From positions 1 to 37,845 of the forward strand of contig NZ_QAON01000021.1 of assembly GCF_003051055.1 (NCBI RefSeq): a stretch of 37,845 bases of DNA. Reading direction: 5' to 3'. Of this stretch, positions 19,262 through 28,000 are shown one piece after another. The position numbers and the translations under genes were made by a program. The notes under the pieces are model-generated. The model saw only the letters and a list, made by a program, of their open reading frames with translations. It did not search any database and was not told where the DNA came from. Numbering within the stretch: the first letter of the stretch is position 1; each line of letters starts with the position of its first letter. The stretch is from Agitococcus lubricus (lineage in GTDB: Bacteria; Pseudomonadota; Gammaproteobacteria; Pseudomonadales; Moraxellaceae).

Positions 19262-19833
19262 AAATTATGCCACGTCAATTGTCGCTTGGGTTCAAGGTCT
19301 ATTTCATGCTCTACGACATTGGCGTAATGTTGTTGAAATAATTGGCAGAGTTCTTTTATATCAATATCTTCGTAAAATTTGCCGTTTTCACGTTTGTCGC
19401 TTTGATGCGTACCACGCAAAGTAATAATTAAAATCCCATTGGTTTTGAGCAAAGCTAATAAACGCAAACAGGCTTTTTCTACATCTTGCTTGTTGAGGTG
19501 CATCAACACGGCTGAGCACAAGATGTTATCAAAGTAGTTTTCGCTGAGTGTTGTTAAGTCAGGCAAATAATCTTGATGCAAATTCAGTGAGGGATATAAC
19601 TCACGCGCTTGAGCCAACATGGCCACAGACGCATCTACGCCTGTAACCATGTAACCTTGTTGTTGTAAATAAAAGCTATCTCGGCCAATACCACAGCCAA
19701 TATCAGCAGTTTGACCGTGTTTAATAAAATGGCTGTTAATTTGCTGGTAGAGCTTTTCGGGAATTAAGGTGGCATGTAATACCGCTATGCTCTGGGCATC
19801 TTGGTTATAGGCGGTGATGGTTTGAATGTCCAT
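19243..19833 (-). CDS. Class I SAM-dependent methyltransferase
   Basis: The 196-aa reading begins at the ATG at 19833 (MDIQTITAYNQDA); the open frame upstream to 19896 codes for a hydrophobic run that does not look native to the family. The SAM site ADIGCGIGRDS sits near residues 44-54, followed by GVDASVAML (motif II, acidic residue binding the ribose) and NILCSAVLMHL, then LLALLKTNGILIITLRG (motif IV to V). This is the Methyltransf_11/25 pattern for small-molecule or protein substrates rather than DNA, since no (D/N)PPY motif is present. The substrate cannot be told. No ribosome binding site is strong. It appears monocistronic and may be ordinary chromosomal or cargo content. Confidence 0.8.
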   Translation of the reverse strand: MDIQTITAYNQDAQSIAVLHATLIPEKLYQQINSHFIKHGQTADIGCGIGRDSFYLQQQGYMVTGVDASVAMLAQARELYPSLNLHQDYLPDLTTLSENYFDNILCSAVLMHLNKQDVEKACLRLLALLKTNGILIITLRGTHQSDKRENGKFYEDIDIKELCQLFQQHYANVVEHEIDLEPKRQLTWHNLVIKKN

Positions 19834-19999
19834 AATCAATCTTGTTCTAAATATTAAAAAGCCTAAGCCTTTTAAATAACTGAGGGCGATCCTCAATATA
19901 ACATAGGCTATTACTATTGTTTAAGATACGCACATAGTCAGTAATAGGCTAAATCCCTATAATCTTTTTTCAATTTTCTACTTCATTCGTAGCTACTTT

Positions 20000-21145
20000 A
20001 TGAACGTGCGTTTTATTAACGATATTCACCAAATTTCTGCTGAAACATGGCATACGCTGGTTGGTTCAGACTACCCTTTTTTACGCTATGAATTTTTAGC
20101 GGCTTTAGAAGATAGTCAAAGTGTTGGTGGTGAGAGTGGTTGGCAAGCCATGCACTTGTTGGTGGAATCGGATGATGGTCGTGTATTAGCCGCTATGCCC
20201 TTATACTTAAAAAGCCATTCCTACGGCGAATATGTCTTCGATTGGTCTTGGGCAGAAGCCTACGAAAATCACGGTTTAGCTTATTATCCAAAGTTATTAG
20301 CGGCTATTCCGTTTACGCCAGCCACAGGGCCTCGACTGGTGAAAACAGCCGATTATTCGGATGAAGTCGCCGCTGTTGTCGCACAGGCATTACAAGACAA
20401 ATCCCGACAATTAGGCGCATCAGGTTGGCATGTCTTATTTGTTGATGAGCAAGAATTAGCACAGTGGGTAACAACAGGAGCTGATATGCGCTTAGGCTGT
20501 CAGTTTCATTGGTATAACGACAGTTACACTGATTTTGATAGCTTTTTAGCGGCAATGAATTCTAAAAAACGCCGTACGCTGCGTAAGGAGCGTAACAGTT
20601 TAATCGCTCAAGGTATTGCGTTTAGACGGCTAACAGGTGATGCCATTACCCCAACGCTTTGGCAACGCTTTCAGGCTTTTTATCAATTAACCAATCTCAA
20701 ATATAACCGCCATCACGGTTATTTAACACCTGACTTTTTTGAGCATATTTATCACACTATGCGCGATAGTTTGTTGTTGGTTGTCGCTTTTGAGGGCGAT
20801 GAAGCGATTGCAGGGGCATTATATTTTTTAGGCACAAATACTTTGTATGGTCGTTATTGGGGCTGTATTCGTGAGGTAGAGTTTTTGCATTTTGAGACCT
20901 GTTATTATCAAGGCATTGAGTATTGTATCGAACAGGGTATTCAACGGTTTGATTCTGGCGCACAAGGTGAGCATAAAGTACCGCGTGGTTTTAGACCGAC
21001 ACTCACCTACTCCGTACATTGGCTTAAACACACAGGTTTTCAACAAGCGGTTAAACGTTTTTTAGTCGAAGAATCGGTAGCGATTCAGCGTTATCGTGAT
21101 GAGATGAGTCAGGCGTTACCGTTTAGGCAGGTTGAGCCTGACTAA
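20000..21145 (+). CDS. COG3146 (DUF482) FemAB-like peptidogalycan biosynthesis/acyltransferase protein
   Basis: The 381-aa protein matches the COG3146/DUF482 pattern that I know from many proteobacteria. The opening is of the type PFLRYEFLAALEDSQSVG, then AMPLYLKSHSYGEYVFDWSWA, a central NSKKRRTLRKERN, and near the end FDSGAQGEHKVPRGF. The fold is a double GNAT-like FemAB domain; the reaction is not established for the family. It is found widely in chromosomes and is not a known defence protein, so it looks like a resident or cargo gene between the defence blocks. No strong ribosome binding site precedes the ATG. It has its own promoter region in the 166 nt after the divergent methyltransferase start. 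Confidence 0.85.
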   Translation: MNVRFINDIHQISAETWHTLVGSDYPFLRYEFLAALEDSQSVGGESGWQAMHLLVESDDGRVLAAMPLYLKSHSYGEYVFDWSWAEAYENHGLAYYPKLLAAIPFTPATGPRLVKTADYSDEVAAVVAQALQDKSRQLGASGWHVLFVDEQELAQWVTTGADMRLGCQFHWYNDSYTDFDSFLAAMNSKKRRTLRKERNSLIAQGIAFRRLTGDAITPTLWQRFQAFYQLTNLKYNRHHGYLTPDFFEHIYHTMRDSLLLVVAFEGDEAIAGALYFLGTNTLYGRYWGCIREVEFLHFETCYYQGIEYCIEQGIQRFDSGAQGEHKVPRGFRPTLTYSVHWLKHTGFQQAVKRFLVEESVAIQRYRDEMSQALPFRQVEPD

Positions 21146-21362
21146 ATTTTTTACTCCGTATTGGCATTAAAAAATCGACTCTAGTCTCCTCTCTTGTGAA
21201 TAATATGTTCTTTCTTTGCTTTTTACATGATTCAAAACTCTATTATATATTTCCAGATAGTAGATTTTTCTCATATAAACATAAAAACAAAAATAACTTG
21301 CGATATTGCATATTTTCTTCATAATTCAGCTTTATTAGCAAACACCATAGAGAATATCTACT

Positions 21363-22634
21363 ATGCTGATTGAATTCCGTGTCAAAAACTTCCGTAGCTT
21401 ACGTGATGAGCAAGTCCTCAGCTTGGTCGCTTCTACAGATACCACACAACAAGAGACACATACTTTTGCTACAGGTTTGAAAGCTGCACCACAGATACTC
21501 AAAAGTGCCGTCGTTTATGGTGCAAATGCCAGTGGCAAATCAAACCTGATTAAAGCCCTACAATTCTTGCGTAGCTTAGTAATTGAATCAGCAACCCTAC
21601 AGCCACATCAAACGTTTGAGCATCTGCAAACCTTTAAACTCAATGCCACATCCGCACTTGAAGCCACAGAGTTTGAGTTAACTTTTTTATTCGCAGGTAT
21701 TCGCTATCAATACGCTGCTGCATTAACTCCGCAACGTATCATCCGTGAACAATTATTGGTTTATAAAGCATTCAAACCACAACGTTGGTTTGAACGCCAA
21801 TTTGATGCACAACAAGGTAAAGACATCTATGAATTTGGCTCAGGTTTAAAAGGAGCTAAACATGTTTGGGAAGGTGCAACTCGTGCCAATGCCCTATTTT
21901 TATCAACGGCTGTTCAACTCAATAGTGAAGCCTTACGTCCCATTTACGATTGGTTTGTGCATCAATTAATCATTTTTAATGAGCATAGCCAATTATCTCC
22001 ACAGCACTCTGTACAAATGCTCAAACAAGATAAGTCAAGATTGGCTATTCGGGATTTTTTACGTGCCGCTGATATGAGTATCAGTGATATAGAAGTGATT
22101 AGTAAACAGGCGATGTTACATAGCATCCAATTTGATTTGGCAACAGGTAAACGAGAAGAAAGTATTGGTGAGCATACTGTTGAAGAAGTGAAGTTTCATC
22201 ATGTCACTGAACAGGGACAAGCTACTTTTGATTTGGTAGATGAGTCAAATGGAACACGCAATTTATTATTCTTGGCTGGCCCTGTTTTAGATATTTTAGC
22301 CAAAGGTTTAACTCTAGTCATTGATGAATTAGATACCAGCCTGCATACCCTCTTAGTGCAAGCTCTAGTTCGATTATTTCATCGACCTGATATTAATCTT
22401 CATGGCGCACAATTGATTTTTACCACTCATGATACTTCCCTACTGGATGCTTACGGTCTGTTTAGACGTGACCAAGTCTGGTTTATGGAAAAGAAACCTG
22501 ACCAAAGCTCTGAGCTGTATAGCTTGCTCGATTTTAGCCCTCGTAAAAATGAAGCAATTGAGCGAGGCTACTTACAAGGGCGATATGGTGCATTACCCTT
22601 CTTAAATGAGCAAGGTTTAGGGAGACCTCACTAA
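21363..22634 (+). CDS. AAA15/ABC-type ATPase of an AbiL-like pair
   Basis: At 423 aa this is an OLD/AAA15-type ATPase without its own nuclease domain. It opens with MLIEFRVKNFRSLRDEQ, then Walker A YGANASGKSNLIKAL (about 52-66), a signature-like DESNGTRNLLFL, Walker B LTLVIDELDTSLH (about 320) and the H-loop FTTHDTSLLD. Paired with the next gene it forms the ATPase/TOPRIM arrangement seen in AbiL (AbiLi/AbiLii) and, more distantly, in PARIS (AriA/AriB). In such systems the ATPase is thought to sense a phage trigger and hold or release the nuclease partner. The stop overlaps the next start by one nucleotide (TAATG), so the products are made together. The ATG at 21363 has only a weak ribosome binding site. 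Confidence 0.88.
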   Translation: MLIEFRVKNFRSLRDEQVLSLVASTDTTQQETHTFATGLKAAPQILKSAVVYGANASGKSNLIKALQFLRSLVIESATLQPHQTFEHLQTFKLNATSALEATEFELTFLFAGIRYQYAAALTPQRIIREQLLVYKAFKPQRWFERQFDAQQGKDIYEFGSGLKGAKHVWEGATRANALFLSTAVQLNSEALRPIYDWFVHQLIIFNEHSQLSPQHSVQMLKQDKSRLAIRDFLRAADMSISDIEVISKQAMLHSIQFDLATGKREESIGEHTVEEVKFHHVTEQGQATFDLVDESNGTRNLLFLAGPVLDILAKGLTLVIDELDTSLHTLLVQALVRLFHRPDINLHGAQLIFTTHDTSLLDAYGLFRRDQVWFMEKKPDQSSELYSLLDFSPRKNEAIERGYLQGRYGALPFLNEQGLGRPH

Positions 22635-23311
22635 TGGGGCGTGACAATCAAGCCAAACACAGACAACTTGCACGTCAAACTCGCAAAGAGTGTTTGAGGG
22701 CGAGCTATGACCGCATTTTGATTGTGTCCGAAGGTAGCAAAACCGAACCTCTCTACTTTGAAGAAATTCGTGCTGCCTACCAGTTACATTCAGCAAATGT
22801 GGCTGTACACCCCAGCCAATTAGGAACAGCACCCATTCAAGTTGTACAATATGCAAAACAGCTCTTTGAAAACGGTGATCTTCATAAGGGGATTCGTCCC
22901 CGAAGTTTTGAACAAATTTATGCCGTTTTTGACCGTGATGATCATGATAGTTATTTTCATGCCTTACAAATTGCTGAGTCACTCAATGGCAAATTAATCA
23001 ATGATGCAGGACAGACTGTCCATTTTAATGCGATTACGTCGATTCCTAGCTTTGAATTATGGCTACTATTGCACTTTGAAAATATTCAAGCCCCAATTCA
23101 TCGTGACACTGTTCTACAACGTTTAAAACAATATATGCCCAATTATGACAAAGGCACAGGCGGCAGTTTTGCACTGACACGCACATTACTCTTTACCGCC
23201 ACAGAACGCGCTAATAAACTAGCCGAAACATTCACTGCTTATACAGACCCTGAACCCTATACCGCGATTGGCTCTTTAGTAACCAGACTTGTGACTTTAC
23301 GCAACACTTGA
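22634..23311 (+). CDS. RloB-family TOPRIM-like effector (AbiLii-like)
   Basis: The 225-aa protein shows the RloB family signature: a basic start (RQLARQTRKE), ILIVSEGSKTEPLYFEEI (acidic TOPRIM-like first motif, about residues 27-44), IYAVFDRDDHDSY (DxD-type metal site, about 96-108) and SIPSFELWLLLHFE. RloB proteins were named from restriction-linked loci, and AbiLii of the lactococcal abortive infection system AbiL belongs to the same group. The likely role is an RNA or DNA nuclease that shuts down infected cells when released by the ATPase encoded just upstream. The exact substrate is not known from sequence. Its length is normal for the family, and all acidic positions that I would expect are present, so it is probably active. 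Confidence 0.87.
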   Translation: MGRDNQAKHRQLARQTRKECLRASYDRILIVSEGSKTEPLYFEEIRAAYQLHSANVAVHPSQLGTAPIQVVQYAKQLFENGDLHKGIRPRSFEQIYAVFDRDDHDSYFHALQIAESLNGKLINDAGQTVHFNAITSIPSFELWLLLHFENIQAPIHRDTVLQRLKQYMPNYDKGTGGSFALTRTLLFTATERANKLAETFTAYTDPEPYTAIGSLVTRLVTLRNT

Positions 23312-23315
23312 TGAG

Positions 23316-23351
23316 GCCATTCGATAAAAAGCCGAATCGTTATTGAATGGC
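23316..23351. terminator. Hairpin after the ATPase/RloB pair
   Basis: GCCATTCGATAA pairs with TTATTGAATGGC (11 of 12 positions) around a 12-nt loop, starting 5 nt after the RloB stop codon. There is no T tract on either side, so it may be a processing or attenuating hairpin rather than a classical terminator. It also lies between two convergent units. Confidence 0.4.
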
Positions 23352-23408
23352 GGCTGTTTAACTCCCTTTAAAATCAAAATATTTATGTCATGTACAGAGA
23401 TAAAACTC

Positions 23409-23597
23409 TTAGCGAATCACTGCATTTTGTTTTTTATAATGCTCCACTAAGAGCCGTCTTTTTTCGTCGGCTTTTATCTTACCGTCAATAATGCCAGCAA
23501 TCACCGTCTCATCATATTGAGAAACCACAATTCCTTCCATACGCAAACAACCCGCAACCTGAGAAACCTTAAAAATGGTTTGCGGATTGTCACTCAT
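23409..23597 (-). CDS. Small VbhA-like antitoxin (Fic inhibitor), orphan
   Basis: The start at 23597 is fixed by AAAGG 7 nt upstream, giving 62 aa. The arrangement of an SxVxGCLRMEG helix, then VSQYDETVIAGIIDGKIKAD and a basic end resembles the VbhA antitoxin family. In VbhA the (S/T)xxxE(G/N) helix inserts into the Fic toxin active site and blocks AMP transfer. Here the glutamate and glycine are present, but a cysteine occupies the Ser/Thr position. No Fic gene (HxFx(D/E)GNxR) is near on either strand, so the antitoxin is unpaired in this window. It could act on a toxin elsewhere or be a remnant. The family call is from a short protein and is moderate. Confidence 0.5.
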   Translation of the reverse strand: MSDNPQTIFKVSQVAGCLRMEGIVVSQYDETVIAGIIDGKIKADEKRRLLVEHYKKQNAVIR

Positions 23598-23736
23598 TCT
23601 ATTGCCTTTGATTTGATAATATTTTAATGCTAATAACAAGATAACAGATAAGCGTAAAATAGCGATACCAACGTCTACAATCTCTTAAATCTTAAAAGGT
23701 AAACATCAGGTAATCCTCCGATTTTTTAATCCAATA

Positions 23737-23964
23737 CTATTCACTCCGTTTGCCAAACAACGTCAAACCAACCAACATCGCTAAAATTAAGATTAACGCA
23801 ATCACCTTACCTAAAGAAGGAAACATAATCGCAGGCCAAATCAGACCACGTCCCATGTTATAAAAAAAGCCTTTGTAATCATATTGCCCCCAAATAGAAC
23901 CATACAAGCCAAATAAAATAGCAATTCCCACATAGGCAGTTATTAACGTCTGTTTAAGTTTCAT
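23737..23964 (-). CDS. Small inner-membrane protein, two predicted helices
   Basis: From the ATG at 23964 (AAAGGA 6 nt upstream) this is a 75-aa protein. Residues about 5-25 (TLITAYVGIAILFGLYG) and about 50-70 (VIALILILAMLVGLTLF) are two hydrophobic stretches of membrane-spanning length. Between them lies a polar part with aromatic residues (GQYDYKGFFYNMGRGLIW). I do not recognise a family. It lies 40 nt downstream of the small exported protein gene on the same strand, so the two may be co-transcribed. It may have an envelope role, or be a hypothetical cargo gene. Confidence 0.6.
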   Translation of the reverse strand: MKLKQTLITAYVGIAILFGLYGSIWGQYDYKGFFYNMGRGLIWPAIMFPSLGKVIALILILAMLVGLTLFGKRSE

Positions 23965-24004
23965 ATTTTTTCCTTTAATCATTTATCAGGCTTAACGCGA
24001 TAGA

Positions 24005-24256
24005 TTAGGCTTTACAACTCATCGCCGCAGATTCCATCTGGTTGAGAAAATCAGGGGGAACATAACCTTCATTCATTTTTTCTAATTGTTCCTCAGAGTA
24101 GTGATCAACTAACTCTTCATAGGCACACTCACATTGCTCTTTCATCGATTCGTGAGCCACACATCCCATCATAAAGGCGCGCTCTGCGTTGCTCGTACAA
24201 CCTGTAGTAAAAATGAGAATGGTTATCCCCCCAAGGATTCCCTGTCTAAATGCCAT
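24005..24256 (-). CDS. Small exported, cysteine-containing protein, possible lipoprotein
   Basis: The 83-aa protein begins with a signal-like segment (MAFRQGILGGITILIFTTGC) ending in a Cys that could be lipidated. The residues before it (TTG) are not an ideal lipobox, so it may instead be cleaved or remain as an anchor. The remainder has four more cysteines (MGCVAHES, EQCECAYEEL, AMSCKA), suggesting disulphides in the periplasm. AGGAG sits 7 nt before the ATG. No family is recognised. Confidence 0.6.
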   Translation of the reverse strand: MAFRQGILGGITILIFTTGCTSNAERAFMMGCVAHESMKEQCECAYEELVDHYSEEQLEKMNEGYVPPDFLNQMESAAMSCKA

Positions 24257-24347
24257 GGCACGACTCCTAATATCTGAAATTATTCTGAAATGGGATTATT
24301 CCAAATAAGGATAACACTGTCAACTTTATTACTCAGTAATGAGGTTT

Positions 24348-24581
24348 ATGGTGAAAACGATTTATCAAGAAAGTTATCAAGCTTTTATTAAACAATTGGT
24401 TTTAGCAAGAAAGGCATCTGGTTTAACTCAAATGCAAGTTGCTGAAAAACTTGCTAAACCTCAATCGTATATTGCAAAAGTCGAAGGAGCCGACCGTAAA
24501 TTGGATGTGATGGAGTTTGTCGAGTTGTGTGAAGCCATTCATCAAAATCCGAGTGAATTGATTAAACTACTCAAGCCCTGA
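24348..24581 (+). CDS. XRE-family helix-turn-helix regulator
   Basis: A single-domain Cro/C1-type repressor of about 77 aa. The HTH runs from about residue 10 to 65, with LARKASGLTQMQVAEKLAKPQSYIAKVEGADR covering helices 2 to 4. The end is DVMEFVELCEAIHQNPSELI. Possible starts are the ATG at 24339, the ATG at 24348 and a GTG at 24351; GAGG at 24342-24345 best suits the last one, but the differences are small. No toxin gene partner is adjacent: the following gene is a WGR-domain protein with its own weak ribosome binding site. It could be an orphan antitoxin/regulator. Confidence 0.75.
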   Translation: MVKTIYQESYQAFIKQLVLARKASGLTQMQVAEKLAKPQSYIAKVEGADRKLDVMEFVELCEAIHQNPSELIKLLKP

Positions 24582-24705
24582 TACCCAAGACCTAAATAAC
24601 CCAACAAGTGACAATCTATGTCGCCTTATGGGCTATTTAAGCTAGAAAATAGATAAAAGCTACTCTAAGGTTATTGATTATTTAATAGACACTTTGGGTG
24701 CTGAG

Positions 24706-24954
24706 ATGATGTCAACATGGACTAAAATCGAGCCTGCGCGTAATTGTTACCGCTTTTATGCGATTTCATTGGCTAGTGATTTGTTTAATGCGTATGTTGT
24801 GTCGTGTGAATGGGGGCGTATTGGTGCTAAAAAGTATCGGCGTAAGGTAGAGGTATTTAACTCAATTGATGAGGCAATGGCTCAGATAAAACGTATTGAG
24901 TCATTGCGTATCAAACATCAGTATCATGCTGATGACCATTTCGGGAGACTATAA
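24706..24954 (+). CDS. WGR-domain protein
   Basis: An 82-aa protein consisting almost entirely of a WGR domain. It has the AYVVSCEWGRIGAKKYRRK core around residues 25-45 and a C-terminal helix (SIDEAMAQIKRIESLR). WGR domains in PARP-type enzymes and bacterial MolR-like proteins bind DNA ends or nucleic acid. Stand-alone versions occur in plasmids and defence islands without a proven role. The start is the double ATG at 24706, since the open frame upstream begins with a TTG lacking a ribosome binding site. It sits between the XRE gene and the convergent large helicase gene. Confidence 0.8.
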   Translation: MMSTWTKIEPARNCYRFYAISLASDLFNAYVVSCEWGRIGAKKYRRKVEVFNSIDEAMAQIKRIESLRIKHQYHADDHFGRL

Positions 24955-25011
24955 ATCACCGACTTTTTAATTTATTCCCCACACACTAAATCAGTACACC
25001 TCTTCAACGCA

Positions 25012-28000
25012 TCATCCTCCCTTTTTCTTGGTATTAAAAGGGGATTTAATTTCTTCCAAATCCATATCCGCAATAATTGGCAAACTACGCCACAATTCAC
25101 TGTCAGTCGCGTTTCCCCATCTATCATTAGGAATAGAAACATGAGCCGTTGACTCTGCCCAAAAAATAGATCCTCTAGCCGTCATCACTTCTGCACATAA
25201 ATGACTTTTTTTAATAGTTATATTGACATCACCTTGCCAAAAACTCACGCCTTTTAACTTATACAATTCGCGTAATGCCAATTTATTTTCATCACTGCAC
25301 GCTGCTATAGCATCTTTCTTAAAAACCAATTTAACAGGGTGACCATCAGCAAGCCATTTATGAAGCCATAACGACAACGATGATTGTGCAATATTCCACT
25401 GGCTAGAATGACCATTAATAAACAGTTTTAGTTCTTGCACATCTGGCAAATGAAACTCCCGACTAATGGCATGCAGCAAAGAATCTTGCTCTAGTAAGGT
25501 CTTTGGCGAAAAATAACTCCCCCCCAAATGCCACCATCTTTCAGTCCATTCATATTTGATATACTGTAGAGCCTGTGGTCGATTCATATCTAGTGTCCTA
25601 AATCGTAAATCAAAATGTTGTAAACAAGCTGGACAAGAAGATTCACAATTTAATGGGCAATTAAGAGCCTCTAGCGTGAAATGAAATAGTTCTTTAATTC
25701 GATGTTCTAAACTAGAAACATAGCCTGATGCGTTTATATCATAGAGAACAATCACATAGCCCTTTTGACTATTATCCTGAACCCATTTGACCTCACACCC
25801 CAACTCCCTGACTTCAATACCTAAAATACCAGCCGCCGCGTTTCTCATAGCAACAGCCAGTGTAAAGGCTATGGTTTTATCGACAATAGGTGAATTTTTA
25901 ACCAACAGAAAAAACTCTAGTACATCTGTCAAATACTGATGGCCAAAGCGTAAACTGGGTACAATCGAAAAATCATTTTCAGTGGCTTCACAAATAGCAT
26001 GCTCCCTACCCTGAGTACCCCTCAGCCGTATATGACGCGTTGCAAATTCGACAGGTATTTTCCCATCTTGAGTCATTTCCTCTGCTCTACCACATGAGAG
26101 GCAAACGGCATAGCCTTGCTTATGAGAGCCTGATGTATAATGAAAAACATGTCCCTTATCACTCACTCGATAAAAGCCCCACTCTGCTGTACTTAATTGT
26201 TCCCATTCACCCGTAGCACTAATCAAAGGACTTTCTGGCGGCACAAAACGTTGCATCGTTAAATCATTGTGTGGCTTGGCAAAAATATCTACCGCAAAAC
26301 CTGCTGGATCTAAATAATAAAAATGTGTCAACTGATTGTTATAACCATAATCATATAAACGTTCCCCACAATGTGTGCATTCGTTAACTATAACGCCTGT
26401 TGGTAAGTTGATTGACGAACCACAACATTCACACAACCAAACATGACGGATATTTTGAATTTCTGATACATCTTGTTTAGAGCTAGGCTCATGCCAATTC
26501 AATGTAATACCTTCAGACTGATAAACAAGACCATCTATCACAACTTTAGCACTTGGTGCATATTCAACTAATCCTGTACTCAAATCACGACTTGGTAGCT
26601 CTCGATTAAACTCATAACGTAATTTTTGGTATTTAGACAACACGCTCAAGTTTAAGGTTTCAAAGTTAACAACATGCGTAGGGAAACCATAAGCAGGTAA
26701 AAATCCTTCTTTTAACATGACGGTCAGCAAATACTCCTTAACAAGTCTTTGTTCTTGAATCTTCATGCTTTTTAATATAGGGTTATTTTCATCACAATGT
26801 CTAAGATATTTGTCTAATTGCGCATGAATTACCTCATAACCTACAAACCATTTTTTCACGAAATCCTGATATAGCTGACTCGTTGTCTCAATATGCTTCT
26901 TAACATCTCCTTCTTCAAAACACGTTTTATGGAGTAACTGTTTTAATCCTTGTGTTATTTCGTTATTTGTATTTACACTCAAGTCTAATAACCATTTCAG
27001 AAAATCATTTGAGGGTGAAGTCTCTTTTGGCAACATCCACCAGCCTATGTTCAGATTCAGTAAATCATCAGTTATTGTTTGATATTCTTGAAGGAATAAC
27101 GACAACAAATACGAATGAATATGCCGTTGTACTAGCACTTCACTATTTAATGAAACGCGAGGTGCAGACATCGGGGTTCTAAATGGCCAAAGTGGATTAT
27201 TAAATACGAACTGATCATGAGGCGTATTTTTGCAGACCGTCAATACCACCGAACGAGTCTCACCCCGACGACCTGCCCGTCCTGCACGCTGTAAATAATT
27301 AGCAGGATGTGGAGGCACATTATTCATGCTAACAACAGAAATTCCACCAATATCCACCCCCATCTCCATCGTTGTTGAGCAACTCATGATATTAATTTTA
27401 CCTTGTCGAAAACCTCCCTCGTACTTGCGTAATTGCTCAGATGTTTGTTGTGCTGAATGTTCTACGGCACGACAATAAGGCATACCAAGTATCACTTGAT
27501 CGTGTAAATCATGCCAATAGCCCTCATCACGTAAAGATGCAACTTGATGATTGTTTTTCAACCATTCTTTTATCCGGTATAAACGCTCATCCTCGGCTAA
27601 AAATTGCCATTGAGAATCCAATGATGGCATCACTATCGGCAGACATGTCAATGGGTCATTATGTTTGGGATATTTTGGTGTTAAGGGGGTGACTTCTTTT
27701 AAAGTGACATCCAAGATTTGTTTGGTCACAGGGCAAAGCCAAGTCTGTTTGGGAATAATAAACGCCAAGTCCTCTGGGTCAAGCACCCAAGTTTCATCCT
27801 GCTTTTGCAGTAATCCTACCTGTGTTAGCTCATCAAATGCCAACATGAATAATTGATTAATCGCATCACGATCACCCTCTGTGTAAACATTGGCATTTAA
27901 TGCTTTAATCAATAAACGAACCAATTTGGAGTTCGTCATGCCCATATTCGCTCTAGGCCAAAGTACATTTTTTTTAGAGTATTTTGGCACAACATTAGGA

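Noticed and set aside
22617-22982. Minus-strand open frame opposite the RloB gene
   Set aside because: His-rich shadow of a well-supported RloB coding sequence.
24590-24645. Long-loop hairpin between the XRE and WGR genes (TAAATAACCCA with TGGGCTATTTA)
   Set aside because: A 28-nt or longer loop, one mismatch and no T tract; could easily be chance.
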